64,000 bases of DNA from CAYMZZ01 sp046297935 (GCA_046297935.1 JBKBHA010000018.1:1-64000); one strand, 5' to 3'; positions 25,911 to 34,530 are shown, counted from the stretch's first letter. Notes: a model not told the origin generated them from the letters alone. Translations and numbers: made by a program.

Positions 25911-26681
25911 CTAGTTGTGATCGATCATCCACATAGTAACGCCAAACCCGCTATAGTAAGGATCGGGTCCACTCAAATTGGGCTGATATTCCCACAGTTC
26001 GTACTCTCGATACACAAGTCCAATACCCTTTGAATATTTTTCAACCGAACGGTTCTTATAGCCATAGCTCAGCGGATCGGAAATAGGTACGTTCGAAAAA
26101 TCGTCCTGTTGCTCAACCGTGTAAACGTCGTTATAGGTTTCGCCGTTGATAGAAACCGATGATTCAAAAAACTGGAAATAAAAATCCCAGTTCTGCATAT
26201 CATCGTCGTTACTAAAATTAAAACCAAAAGGTTCATAAGGATCAGTAGGAAGGTAGGAATTGCCTTTCCAACTGGTTCCTTCGCGAAGTGGGGCATGTAG
26301 TTTAATAAAGCGCAGATTGTCTTCTACCAGTTCAATCTGATCACTCAGGGCGGTGATGAAGTAAGTGCCATTGGGCTCCCAGTTATCGGTACCGTCTTCG
26401 TTGTTTAAATAGCGGTAAATGCGGTAAGAAGGGCGCCCAAGTGCATCAGTGACCAATGCATCCACCACGTGTTTTACCTGGTAGCTATGTATCTCCGGAT
26501 TACGTTGAAAATCGACAAATACGAGGGAATCAATACGGTAGGTAATGAACTTCCCCGGCTCCAAAGCGAGGTAGTCAGTTAGCGGCTCTGCCTGAAATTC
26601 TTCTTTTTCGTCTTTGCAGGAAAACAGCACAAGCGTCGTAAGCGACAACAGAAACAGTCGGAAAAGTTGAGTGGAGCGCAT
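25911..26681 (-). CDS. Lipoprotein of unknown function
   Basis: 256 residues from the ATG at 26681. The longer frame to 26732 places the signal peptide inside the protein. The lipobox LVLFSC gives a lipidated Cys at about residue 22, followed by an acidic stretch DEKEEFQAE. The mature part is strand-rich (ITYRIDSLVFVDF, SYQVKHVVDALVTD, GLVYREYELWEYQP) like many Bacteroidota surface lipoproteins. No family name can be given. It lies between the subtilase and mnmA, all on the minus strand. Confidence 0.72.
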   Translation of the reverse strand: MRSTQLFRLFLLSLTTLVLFSCKDEKEEFQAEPLTDYLALEPGKFITYRIDSLVFVDFQRNPEIHSYQVKHVVDALVTDALGRPSYRIYRYLNNEDGTDNWEPNGTYFITALSDQIELVEDNLRFIKLHAPLREGTSWKGNSYLPTDPYEPFGFNFSNDDDMQNWDFYFQFFESSVSINGETYNDVYTVEQQDDFSNVPISDPLSYGYKNRSVEKYSKGIGLVYREYELWEYQPNLSGPDPYYSGFGVTMWMIDHN

Positions 26682-26762
26682 ATAAACAGTTAATTCCAGG
26701 ATACAAATTCGAGCTAAGCGCCTGTCTGCCAAATGTTTGGCCTAAAACTGCCCTTAGCTGCC

Positions 26763-26777
26763 TGCCGGCTTCCGGCA
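26763..26777. repeat. Small GC-rich hairpin (TGCCGG-CTT-CCGGCA)
   Basis: A six-pair stem with a three-base loop between mnmA and the downstream lipoprotein gene. The surrounding CTGCCTGCCGGC resembles half of the dispersed palindrome. It could be a decayed copy or a weak terminator of mnmA. Confidence 0.45.
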
Positions 26778-26824
26778 ACGGCCATCGTAATAACGGCGGA
26801 CTGCACCGGTTATTGTTCTGAAAA

Positions 26825-27934
26825 TCAGTGGATGACTCCCTGGTAGCGCTGGATAATTCCTCCCGCAATGACATCATCGCCTTCATAAAACACGGCACTT
26901 TGCCCAGGGGCCACGCCCTTCGCATCTTCAAAAAAGCGAACCAGTACCTGATCGCCTTCGCGATAGATGGTCGACAGTGATCCGGCGTCTTTGTACCGAA
27001 TCTTGGTGGTCACTTCCATTCCGTCGGTCAACTGATCATATTTGATCATATTCAGGCGGGCTACCCTCATTTCCTGTTGCTGCAAATCGGTTTCATCCCC
27101 CAAAGTGACGGTGTTTTTTTCAGGGTCAATATGCGTTACAAATGCTGGCTTTCCCAGGGTTATGTCAAGTCCTTTACGTTGACCAATGGTGTAGAAGGGG
27201 TATCCTTTATGCTTACCGAGAACTTTACCCTCCTTATCAACAAATAGTCCTCCAGCAACTTTTTCTTCCAGATCGGTTACCCTACGTTTTAAAAATCCGC
27301 GGTAGTCGTTGTCCGGCACAAAGCAGATCTCATAGCTTTCACTTTTTTTCGCCAGTGCAGGATACCCGTAGTCGTGGGCCATTTGTCTTATTTCAGTCTT
27401 ATGATAGGGGCCAAGCGGCAGAAGCGTTCTACTGAGTAGATCCTGTTGCAATCCCCAGAGCACATAACTCTGGTCCTTGGTGTGGTCCACTGCCTTACTC
27501 ACAAAATACCGACCGTTCTCGTGTTGGTGAACTTTTGCGTAATGTCCGGTGGCAATAAAATCGCAACCCAGTGCATCGGCTCTTTTCAGTAGTGCCCGCC
27601 ATTTGATATGCGTGTTGCAAAGTACGCAAGGGTTGGGCGTACGGCCCGCAAGGTATTCGTCTACAAAATTATTGATTACAAAATCGCCAAACTCTTCTCG
27701 TATGTCGAGGATGTAATGGGCAAAACCATGCTCTACTGCCGCCTGCCTTGCATCATTAAAGCTGTCAACATTACAGCAGCCTGTTTCTTTTTTTCCACCA
27801 CCACTGCTGCTATAGTCCCAGGTTTTCATGGTAATACCTACCACTTCATAACCCTGATCATTCAACATCAGGGCCGTAACGGTGCTGTCAATTCCACCGC
27901 TCATGGCTACCAGCACTTTACCTTTTCTGCTCAT
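26825..27934 (-). CDS. mnmA: tRNA-specific 2-thiouridylase
   Basis: 369 residues. This enzyme activates U34 of Lys, Glu and Gln tRNAs with ATP and transfers sulfur to C2. The ATP PP-loop is VLVAMSGGIDSTVTAL near the N-terminus. The catalytic cysteines are in NPCVLCNTHIKW (about residue 105) and YEICFVPDNDYRGFL (about residue 205). The conserved GQRKGLDI block and a C-terminal beta-barrel ending PGQSAVFYEGDDVIAGG complete the family order. A cysteine desulfurase that could supply the sulfur is encoded at 61690, not adjacent. Confidence 0.97.
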   Translation of the reverse strand: MSRKGKVLVAMSGGIDSTVTALMLNDQGYEVVGITMKTWDYSSSGGGKKETGCCNVDSFNDARQAAVEHGFAHYILDIREEFGDFVINNFVDEYLAGRTPNPCVLCNTHIKWRALLKRADALGCDFIATGHYAKVHQHENGRYFVSKAVDHTKDQSYVLWGLQQDLLSRTLLPLGPYHKTEIRQMAHDYGYPALAKKSESYEICFVPDNDYRGFLKRRVTDLEEKVAGGLFVDKEGKVLGKHKGYPFYTIGQRKGLDITLGKPAFVTHIDPEKNTVTLGDETDLQQQEMRVARLNMIKYDQLTDGMEVTTKIRYKDAGSLSTIYREGDQVLVRFFEDAKGVAPGQSAVFYEGDDVIAGGIIQRYQGVIH

Positions 27935-27978
27935 AAAATTTCAATTGTTGCTGCCGCGGTTCCAGCCGAAGCAAGCCG

Positions 27979-27986
27979 CAAAGATA
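27979..27986 (-). promoter_or_regulatory. -7 promoter element of mnmA (TATCTTTG)
   Basis: A perfect TAnnTTTG match on the minus strand, 44 bases upstream of the mnmA ATG. No clear TTG -33 was found. The spacer region is GC-rich. Confidence 0.55.
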
Positions 27987-28259
27987 CGACATTTTCGGGG
28001 TTGCTTTGTTCGGCGGGCGAGGCTGATGGATAGGCAGAACCTTCCTTATTTCAATGGGAAAAATCCCTGATTGCTACGTTTTTTTCCTTTGGAAACGGGA
28101 AGCGGGTGTCAATAAATTGCAGTATCAAATCTCGGCGGCAGGTTAACGGAAGTTATTCACATCTGAGGTTTTGGGGCTCTTTAGCCCGTTTGGTTGCGAC
28201 CGGGGAGGTAGAATAATGTTAACTTGCCGTTTTTACTTTAGTAACAAAAAGCGCGAAAT
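27987..28259. other. Gene-free divergent region between mnmA and ssb
   Basis: With the preceding 52 bases this forms a 325-base gap between two divergent genes. It should hold the upstream part of the mnmA promoter and the ssb promoter. A TACTTTAG box at 28234-28241, one mismatch from TAnnTTTG, lies 18 bases before the ssb ATG. No open frame, tRNA or strong hairpin was recognised. Confidence 0.5.
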
Positions 28260-28694
28260 ATGATCAAGTTGCAAGTTATCGGTCATTTGGGCAAAGACTG
28301 CCTGGTGAACACCGTGAATGGGAAAAATGTGATAAACTTTTCAGTGGCGCACAGCGAACGTTATAAAGACAGTCAGGGCGTGCAGCAGGAAAGAACTACC
28401 TGGGTTGAATGTGCTTATTGGACGGACCGCACCGCCATTGCTCCATATCTCACGAAGGGAACGCAGGTATTTGCGGAAGGTCAGCCCGAGGTTAGAACTT
28501 TCCAGCGTAACGATGGTACAACCGGTCATTCCCTGACCATGCGTGTTCGGGAAGTACAGTTGCTGGGCCGAAAAGAAGGCGGTGCAGCTCCGGCTGGTGG
28601 AACTTATGCCAACGCAGGAGCTTCGGCCAACACCGGCTCTGGCATGTCTTCCGGTGCCGACATCAACGAACCAATAGACGATCTGCCATTCTAA
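28260..28694 (+). CDS. ssb: Single-stranded DNA-binding protein
   Basis: 144 residues. The N-terminal OB fold (1-105) has KLQVIGHLGKDC, INFSVAHSERYKD, TTWVECAYW and YLTKGTQVFAEGQPEVR, matching bacterial SSB. A Gly/Ala/Ser-rich linker (about 108-130) leads to the acidic C-terminal tip DINEPIDDLPF, which recruits replication and repair proteins. It acts as a tetramer on ssDNA in the cytoplasm. The following gene starts 15 bases later, so they may share a transcript although no functional link is known. Confidence 0.95.
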   Translation: MIKLQVIGHLGKDCLVNTVNGKNVINFSVAHSERYKDSQGVQQERTTWVECAYWTDRTAIAPYLTKGTQVFAEGQPEVRTFQRNDGTTGHSLTMRVREVQLLGRKEGGAAPAGGTYANAGASANTGSGMSSGADINEPIDDLPF

Positions 28695-28709
28695 CTTCGA
28701 TTGTTCCCT

Positions 28710-29807
28710 ATGGCAGAGGTATACCAGTTCCGATACGCCGATCTATTTGAGTTCACAAAGCAGGTTTTCGAGAAAATGGGATGTTCAGCGAATCATGCAA
28801 CGCTGGCAGCAGAAAGCTTGCTGGCTGCTGATCTGCGCGGCGTAGACTCGCACGGTGTTGCCCGTCTGAGTGGTTACATCCGATTATGGGAAGCAGGGCG
28901 GGTAAATGCCAGTCCTGATATCAGGCTGATTCATGAAACACCTTCTACTGCCGTGGTAGACGGCGACAGTGGACTTGGGCTGGTGGTCGCCAGGAAGGCG
29001 ATGGAAATTGCCATAGAAAAGGCAGAAAAAGTTGGAACCGGCTGGGTAAGTGTTCAAAACAGTAATCATTTCGGGATTGCTGCCGTGCATGCCATGATGG
29101 CTCTGGAAAAAGATATGATGGGGATTGCCATGACCAATGCGAGTCCGTTGGTGGCGCCTACCTTTTCAATCGACAAGATGCTCGGCACCAACCCTATTTG
29201 TGTGGTAGCTCCGGCAGGCACAGAACCGGCTTTTGTTGCTGACCTTGCTACTACTACTGCCGCCAATGGCAAACTGGAAATATTACAGCGAAAAAGCCAA
29301 CCCACACCGGATGGCTGGGTGCAGGATGTGAATGGTCAGCCCAGCAATGATCCGCATATTCTAAAGCAGGGCGGCGCGCTGTTGCCACTGGGCGGCGATC
29401 GCGATCATGGTAGTCACAAAGGATATGCGCTTGGCGCCGTAGTTGATATTTTCAGTGCGCTCCTTAGTGGCGCAAATTATGCGCCATGGGTGCCGCCATT
29501 TCCGGCTTACGTCCCCATGCCAACGCAACAACCGGGCAAAGGCATTGGACATTTCCTGGGAGCAATGCGAATAGATGCCTTCCGACCGGCCGAAGAGTTT
29601 AAAGCAGCCATGGATCACTGGATCGGTGGCTTCAGAAAGGCCCGACCCTTGCCGGGCCACGAGCAAGTGTTGGTGCCAGGAGATCCTGAACGTGAAATGC
29701 AAGCTATTCGCTTGCAGGAAGGAATACCATTGTTGCCCGTTGTAATAGAAGATCTTCTCGCAGTGGCATCGAAAATGTCAGTAGATTTCCCTTCTGAATT
29801 GGCTTAG
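28710..29807 (+). CDS. Ldh-family malate/L-lactate (or ureidoglycolate-type) dehydrogenase
   Basis: 365 residues from the ATG at 28710. A TTG nine bases upstream is less likely. The Ldh_2 family is recognised by LLAADLRGVDSHGVARLSGYI near residues 38-58 (broken here at its Arg-Gly), WVSVQNSNHFGIAA (conserved His of the active site), MLGTNPICVVAP and GGDRDHGSHKGYALGAVVDI. These NAD(P)-dependent enzymes oxidise 2-hydroxy acids such as malate, L-lactate, sulfolactate or ureidoglycolate. The specificity is not readable here. Cytoplasmic, no signal peptide. Confidence 0.92.
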   Translation: MAEVYQFRYADLFEFTKQVFEKMGCSANHATLAAESLLAADLRGVDSHGVARLSGYIRLWEAGRVNASPDIRLIHETPSTAVVDGDSGLGLVVARKAMEIAIEKAEKVGTGWVSVQNSNHFGIAAVHAMMALEKDMMGIAMTNASPLVAPTFSIDKMLGTNPICVVAPAGTEPAFVADLATTTAANGKLEILQRKSQPTPDGWVQDVNGQPSNDPHILKQGGALLPLGGDRDHGSHKGYALGAVVDIFSALLSGANYAPWVPPFPAYVPMPTQQPGKGIGHFLGAMRIDAFRPAEEFKAAMDHWIGGFRKARPLPGHEQVLVPGDPEREMQAIRLQEGIPLLPVVIEDLLAVASKMSVDFPSELA

Positions 29808-29836
29808 TTAATATCCTGACTTATCAAATCACGACG

Positions 29837-30802
29837 ATGGCTGAGCAATCCTGTTTTAGAGCCTGGATCTTTATTGCGTTGGTGGCCGTTGGCTGCAAAA
29901 GCCCCACCCATCCCGACAAGAATAGTGTTCCAACTCAGCCAACTCTTGCATTGTATGTTCTTGGCAACGTCCAGGATGCAGGTTCACCTCAGCTGGGTTG
30001 CTATCGAAAATGTTGCAGGGCATTGTGGGAGAACCCGGATATGGACCGCCAGGTTGCCTGTCTGGGAGTCATCGATCAGGTAGCTGCTGTCAAATATCTA
30101 TTCGACGCCACTCCTGATATCAATGCGCAGTTGAATCAACTACATTCTATCGACACCAGCATCGCATTTCAACCGGCGGCTGTGTTTTTGACACATGCGC
30201 ATATAGGGCATTATACCGGCTTAATGCATTTCGGCCGCGAGGCGTTGAATGCAACAAATGTTGATGTGTACGCTATGCCGCGCATGGATAGTTTCCTTCG
30301 AACGAATGGACCCTGGCAGCAGTTGGTAAGTAACGGTAACATCCGGATAAAACCGCTTTACGACAGCCTTGCTCTGAATTTTTCCAGCCGGCTCACTGTT
30401 ATTCCTTTGCAGGTTCCACATCGCGATGAATATTCGGAGACAGTAGGCTACCGCATTCAGGGGCCGTTAAAATCAGCCTTGTTTATACCCGATATTGACA
30501 AATGGGAAAAATGGGACCGCTCGCTGCTGGACGAAATTGCAAAAGTAGACTACGCATTCCTGGATGCCACATTCTTTGATGAGGCCGAAATTGGCTTTCG
30601 CGACATTCGCGAAATTCCCCACCCTTTGGTAGTCGAAACCATGCAACTGTTACAAACGGCTCCGATTTCTCTCAAGAGGAAAGTGTGGTTCATTCATATG
30701 AACCATAGTAATCCATTGCTTGATGCAAATAGCGAGGAAACAGGAAAGCTGCTTGCAAACGGATTCAATATTGCCAGGAAAGGCGACAAATTTGAATTGT
30801 AA
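29837..30802 (+). CDS. PqqB-like metallo-beta-lactamase-fold lipoprotein
   Basis: 321 residues. A short signal peptide with lipobox VAVGC (Cys at about residue 20) indicates a lipoprotein. The mature start YVLGNVQDAGSPQLGCYRKCC resembles the Cys-rich N-terminus of PqqB-like proteins. The metallo-hydrolase motif HAHIGHYTGL supplies the His-x-His-x-x-His-type ligands (Asp replaced by Gly), with later HRDEYSETVGY, LDATFFDEAE and MNHSNPLLD. No other pqq gene is nearby, so a cofactor-biosynthesis role is unlikely. It is probably a periplasmic hydrolase of unknown substrate. Confidence 0.82.
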   Translation: MAEQSCFRAWIFIALVAVGCKSPTHPDKNSVPTQPTLALYVLGNVQDAGSPQLGCYRKCCRALWENPDMDRQVACLGVIDQVAAVKYLFDATPDINAQLNQLHSIDTSIAFQPAAVFLTHAHIGHYTGLMHFGREALNATNVDVYAMPRMDSFLRTNGPWQQLVSNGNIRIKPLYDSLALNFSSRLTVIPLQVPHRDEYSETVGYRIQGPLKSALFIPDIDKWEKWDRSLLDEIAKVDYAFLDATFFDEAEIGFRDIREIPHPLVVETMQLLQTAPISLKRKVWFIHMNHSNPLLDANSEETGKLLANGFNIARKGDKFEL

Positions 30803-30953
30803 TTTAATCCTGACTCGTCGCAATGCCGCGGTATTGCCGTCGAATATCCCGCACTTCTCCCTGCGCCAAACTTTTTCGGAAACTTAGGGTGTAGTAGGGG
30901 AAACCTTCAACTATACGAATGGTAGTTCGAGCATTCTGAAACCTGTTCCTCCT

Positions 30954-30961
30954 TATCTTTG
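30954..30961 (+). promoter_or_regulatory. -7 promoter element of the aspartate kinase gene (TATCTTTG)
   Basis: A perfect TAnnTTTG element 53 bases before the ATG at 31015. The mRNA leader would be about 45-50 bases and contains an unusually purine-rich GGGAGGGGGG tract at 30995-31004, a possible ribosome-binding site that is rare in this window. No lysine riboswitch or leader peptide was seen. Confidence 0.6.
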
Positions 30962-31014
30962 CGCCCAATTCCTTAAACAATTCAACATAAAATACGGGAG
31001 GGGGGAAACCAATC

Positions 31015-32337
31015 ATGAAAGTAATGAAGTTTGGGGGCACCAGCGTGGGCAAACCGGAAAGGATGCACCATATTGTAGGGCTGGTGTCGGCGCAAGAGGA
31101 ACCAACCATCGTGGTGCTCTCAGCACTGTCGGGCACCACCAACGCACTGGTGGAGATCGGAGATTATATTGCGAAAGGCGATCGGGATGCAGCGCGCCAA
31201 TCGATTGAAAAGCTGGAAGCACACTATGCCCAGTTTGTCAGCGAACTCGTCAAGAAGCCGGAATCAGTTGCCAAAGCCAACAGCATTATTTCCGAACATT
31301 TCGAATTCCTTCATATTATCCTGAAGATATCGTTCAGCGAAGCGTTGAGCAAGGATATTCTCGCGCAGGGCGAATTGCTGTCGACCCGTCTGTTTTGCGC
31401 CTACCTTGAAGAGCAGGGAATTGACCATGCACTCTTGCCCGCGCTCGAGTTTATGTCGATCGATGCAAACGATGAGCCTCAGATCGGTAGCATAAAAGTG
31501 AAACTGAGCCAACTGCTGCAACAACATCAGGGACGCAAAATTTTCGTAACCCAGGGTTATATCTGCCGCAATTCCCGCGGCGAAGTAGACAATCTAAAAC
31601 GAGGCGGCAGCGACTATTCGGCATCCTTGATTGCAGCCGCTATACAGGCCAGCGTGTGTGAAATCTGGACGGATATTGACGGCATGCATAACAACGATCC
31701 GCGGGTGGTTAAAAAGACCGTTCCCGTAGAACAATTGAGCTTCGATGAAGCCGCTGAGCTGGCCTATTTTGGGGCGAAGATTTTACACCCGGCTTCCATC
31801 TGGCCGGCACAAACTTATAAGATACCAGTTCGACTGCTGAATACCATGCAGCCGGACGCAAAGGGTACGCTGATTACCGAAAAAGCTGGTGGAGTGGGAG
31901 TGAAGGCAGTAGCAGCAAAAGACAATATCATCGCTATCCGAATCAAGAGCAGTCGTATGTTGCTGGCTTACGGTTTTCTTCGGAAAATTTTCGAAGTTTT
32001 TGAAAAATATCGCACGCCAATCGATATGATCACCACCTCCGAAGTGGCTGTTTCACTTACCATCGACAACCCCCAATTTCTAAGGGAGATTCTGAAGGAA
32101 CTCGAGCCTTTCGGTAGCACGGAAGTAGACCACAATCAAACGATCATTTCCGTTGTGGGTAACGAAATCGCTCAAACCTCCGACATTATCAAAAAACTGT
32201 TTGGTTCCATCATGAATATCCCGGTTCGAATGGTCTCTTACGGTGGCAGTCCGCATAATATTTCCCTGCTAATCGACGCATCCCAGAAGACCCAGTTGCT
32301 ACAACAACTGAACCGTGGAATGTTTGGTCTCGAATAA
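31015..32337 (+). CDS. Aspartate kinase
   Basis: 440 residues catalysing the first step of the Lys/Thr/Met pathway (aspartate plus ATP). The kinase domain starts with KVMKFGGTSVGKPERM (Lys-Phe-Gly-Gly motif). It has LKRGGSDYSASLIAA, WTDIDGMHNNDPRVV and AAELAYFGAKILHPAS, all diagnostic. Two ACT domains follow (about 310-440), including TTSEVAVSLTI, which normally bind lysine or threonine for feedback inhibition. It is a stand-alone kinase without a fused homoserine dehydrogenase. A strong hairpin starts 21 bases after its stop. Confidence 0.96.
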   Translation: MKVMKFGGTSVGKPERMHHIVGLVSAQEEPTIVVLSALSGTTNALVEIGDYIAKGDRDAARQSIEKLEAHYAQFVSELVKKPESVAKANSIISEHFEFLHIILKISFSEALSKDILAQGELLSTRLFCAYLEEQGIDHALLPALEFMSIDANDEPQIGSIKVKLSQLLQQHQGRKIFVTQGYICRNSRGEVDNLKRGGSDYSASLIAAAIQASVCEIWTDIDGMHNNDPRVVKKTVPVEQLSFDEAAELAYFGAKILHPASIWPAQTYKIPVRLLNTMQPDAKGTLITEKAGGVGVKAVAAKDNIIAIRIKSSRMLLAYGFLRKIFEVFEKYRTPIDMITTSEVAVSLTIDNPQFLREILKELEPFGSTEVDHNQTIISVVGNEIAQTSDIIKKLFGSIMNIPVRMVSYGGSPHNISLLIDASQKTQLLQQLNRGMFGLE

Positions 32338-32358
32338 CGCCGTGGGCGGGAAAATTGT

Positions 32359-32392
32359 AAATTGCCGGTATGTATCGCATACCGGCAATTTT
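32359..32392 (+). terminator. 14-bp hairpin after the aspartate kinase gene, containing the next gene's start codon
   Basis: AAATTGCCGGTATG (32359-32372) pairs perfectly with CATACCGGCAATTT (32378-32391+) around the loop TATCG, then TTTTA follows. It has the form of an intrinsic terminator for the upstream gene. The ATG at 32370-32372 of the next gene lies inside the left arm, so the same structure would hide that start codon in any read-through transcript. Confidence 0.8.
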
Positions 32393-33629
32393 ATGCCTGT
32401 TATTTTCAGTGTTGCTGGCCCAGGGCCAGGGGGCTATTTCAGGTACTGTTGTTCGTGCCGACAATGGCAGCCCGCTTGCCGGGGCCAGTGTGTTTATCAG
32501 CAATACTTCCCGGGGTACAGTGACCGATGCATCCGGTTCGTTTACACTTAATAATATTCCCACTGGCAAGTACGAGCTCGTTGTATCGTCCATCGGCTTT
32601 GAAACTTTTGTTTATTCATTTTCGGGATCGGATTTGCCTGCGCGCCTTCGGGTAGAAATGAAATTGAAAGTGCGAGAGCTGGAAAACGTAACGGTTGAGC
32701 CATCCGTTGAAGAAACATGGGAAAAATGGGGTCGTATGTTTACGGAATCATTTTTGGGCTCCACGGCAGAGGCCTCGCAATGCAAGATTAGTAACTACAA
32801 GCAGATTCGCTTTCGTTATTATAGAAGAAGCGATCGACTGGTGGCCTGGGCCGACGAACCCCTCAAGATTGAAAACCGTGCGTTAGGATACCGAATATCC
32901 TACCAACTCGAAGATTTTGAAGTGAGATTCAAGGAGCGTTCTACCCGGTATATGGGTTATGCTTTGTTTGAAGATATGGACGGCGATAAGAAGGAGGTTC
33001 GTAAACGCTGGCAACGAAGCCGCGATCGGGCCTTTTATGGAAGCGCTCTGCATTTTTGGCGATCGGTGCAACAAAACCGTTTTGCTCACGATGGATTTCG
33101 CGTTCGCCGAATGTGGCAAACACCGAACACGGAGAAAGAACGCGTGAAAGAAATTTATCGACAGCAACGCGGATTGATCGGCGGGCAGGGCGGAATCCGG
33201 ATTGAAACGAGAAAAGCTCCGTCCGATTCAACATCAAGAGACTCTGCTCGCTATTACGAAAAGATTATGCGGCAGCCCGATTATTTCGAGCATTTCGGCG
33301 ACAGCCTGCTTACAGCGGACAGTATTTTTCATAGCCGCACCGATGAATATGTTGCGATCTATTTCCCCAATTATCTTGAAATTACTTACCTGAATGCGCT
33401 GGAAGCTCCGGAGTTCCTAAAGTTCTTCAACGAAAACCGAAAGGCTTATTATCAGCGAAGCCGTATTTGGATAACACAACCAACTGCGATAGCTGTTTTT
33501 GCAGATGGGGGATTTTATCCACCCGATGCAATATTTAGTAGTGGATATTGGGGTTGGGGCGATAAAATGGCGAATATGCTTCCGTACGATTTTGAGCCTT
33601 ACGAAGGCCCGCCCAGATTGAAACTTTAG
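32370..33629 (+). CDS. Secreted protein with carboxypeptidase-like regulatory (CarboxypepD_reg) domain
   Basis: 419 residues. A signal peptide (about 1-20, ending AQGQ) is followed by a CarboxypepD_reg beta-sandwich (about 22-110: ISGTVVRADNGSPLAGASVFI, broken at its Asn-Gly, and GSFTLNNIPTGKYELVVSSIGFE). The remaining 300 residues (WEKWGRMFTESFLGSTAEASQC onward) match a recurring Bacteroidota architecture of unknown role, strand-rich and charged. The start codon is supported by the signal peptide although it sits inside a hairpin. Its stop overlaps the stop of the convergent GH16 gene. Confidence 0.83.
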   Translation: MYRIPAILCLLFSVLLAQGQGAISGTVVRADNGSPLAGASVFISNTSRGTVTDASGSFTLNNIPTGKYELVVSSIGFETFVYSFSGSDLPARLRVEMKLKVRELENVTVEPSVEETWEKWGRMFTESFLGSTAEASQCKISNYKQIRFRYYRRSDRLVAWADEPLKIENRALGYRISYQLEDFEVRFKERSTRYMGYALFEDMDGDKKEVRKRWQRSRDRAFYGSALHFWRSVQQNRFAHDGFRVRRMWQTPNTEKERVKEIYRQQRGLIGGQGGIRIETRKAPSDSTSRDSARYYEKIMRQPDYFEHFGDSLLTADSIFHSRTDEYVAIYFPNYLEITYLNALEAPEFLKFFNENRKAYYQRSRIWITQPTAIAVFADGGFYPPDAIFSSGYWGWGDKMANMLPYDFEPYEGPPRLKL

Positions 33630-34438
33630 GATTTTTTCCTCTGCCAGACACGTACATAATCCACTTCCATTTTCTGTGGCCAAATGTTTTCATCCACACC
33701 CTGTTGGCCACCCCAGTTGCCGCCAACGGCAATATTCAACAACAGAAACATGGCATTATCGAAAGGCCAGGCTTCATAACCGCCACCGTCGTTGGCAGTG
33801 CGAAAGAATGGCTGATCATCTACACTCACTATCACAGAATCACTGGTCCATTCAAGCTGATAATTGTGAAAATTTTCGGCAAAATCATTGACGATCGTAG
33901 TGTCAGTGCGTTGCGTGCCCAGTATATGGTTGTACTTCCTGGTATGTATGGATGCATGAATATACCCGGGTCGAAATCCCACATGTTCCATGATGTCGAT
34001 TTCGCCATCGTCGGGCCAATGAAGCGGTTGCTTGGCCCCCAGCATCCAGATAGCAGGCCAGGTGCCACGACCTTTCGGCAGGCGTGCGCGTACTTCAATC
34101 TTGCCATATACCCAGTCGGCTTTTCCACGGGTTATAAGTCGGGCAGAAGTAAATTCTTTCCCTTCCCAGTTTTCTTTTTTCGCTTCAATTGTAAGCATAC
34201 CGTTTTCTACACGCATATTTTCCAGGCGCCCACGGGTATAGTATTGCAGCTCGTTGTTGCCCCATCCATGCCCACCTTCTTCGGCTACCCATTTGCTGCT
34301 GTCAGGCAAGCCGGTGTAATCAAACTCCTCCTGCCAAACCATCGTCCATTCAGCAGCCGGTTGGTCCTGTTTGGCGGGCTCCGACTGATTGCAACTGGCA
34401 AACGAGATTACAACAGAAAGAAATAGTAAACGCGACAT
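33626..34438 (-). CDS. Glycoside hydrolase family 16 (beta-glucanase-like) lipoprotein
   Basis: 270 residues. A signal peptide with lipobox SFASC gives a lipidated Cys at about residue 16, so it is membrane-anchored, probably facing the periplasm or surface. The GH16 jelly roll follows. WPAIWMLG and the catalytic signature DGEIDIMEHVG contain the nucleophile and acid/base Glu with the intervening Asp, and WPQKMEVDYVRVWQRK ends the fold. The family cleaves beta-1,3 or beta-1,3-1,4 glucans, or agar-like substrates. The specificity is not readable. Confidence 0.94.
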   Translation of the reverse strand: MSRLLFLSVVISFASCNQSEPAKQDQPAAEWTMVWQEEFDYTGLPDSSKWVAEEGGHGWGNNELQYYTRGRLENMRVENGMLTIEAKKENWEGKEFTSARLITRGKADWVYGKIEVRARLPKGRGTWPAIWMLGAKQPLHWPDDGEIDIMEHVGFRPGYIHASIHTRKYNHILGTQRTDTTIVNDFAENFHNYQLEWTSDSVIVSVDDQPFFRTANDGGGYEAWPFDNAMFLLLNIAVGGNWGGQQGVDENIWPQKMEVDYVRVWQRKKS

Positions 34439-34479
34439 GGTAATGAGCTTTTGTGTGTTAAAAAAGGTAGAGCCATAAA

Positions 34480-34530
34480 TGAGAATCGGAGGATCTGGTA
34501 ACTGGAAATTACTAAATCCTCCGATTCTCA
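34480..34530. terminator. 15-bp perfect inverted repeat between the S9 peptidase and GH16 genes
   Basis: TGAGAATCGGAGGAT (34480-34494) and its exact complement (34516-34530) are separated by a 21-base loop. On the minus strand it follows the S9 peptidase stop by 31 bases and precedes the GH16 ATG by 41 bases. No T-run follows directly, although a T6 lies about 15 bases further on. It may act as a transcript-end stabiliser, a terminator or a regulatory site for GH16. Confidence 0.7.

Noticed and set aside
27935..28259. RNA gene in the 325-base mnmA-ssb gap
   Set aside because: No tRNA or strong conserved secondary structure was recognised. The region is adequately explained as a divergent promoter region.
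30803..31014. Lysine riboswitch before the aspartate kinase gene
   Set aside because: The predicted leader is only about 50 bases and has no conserved riboswitch core or terminator.
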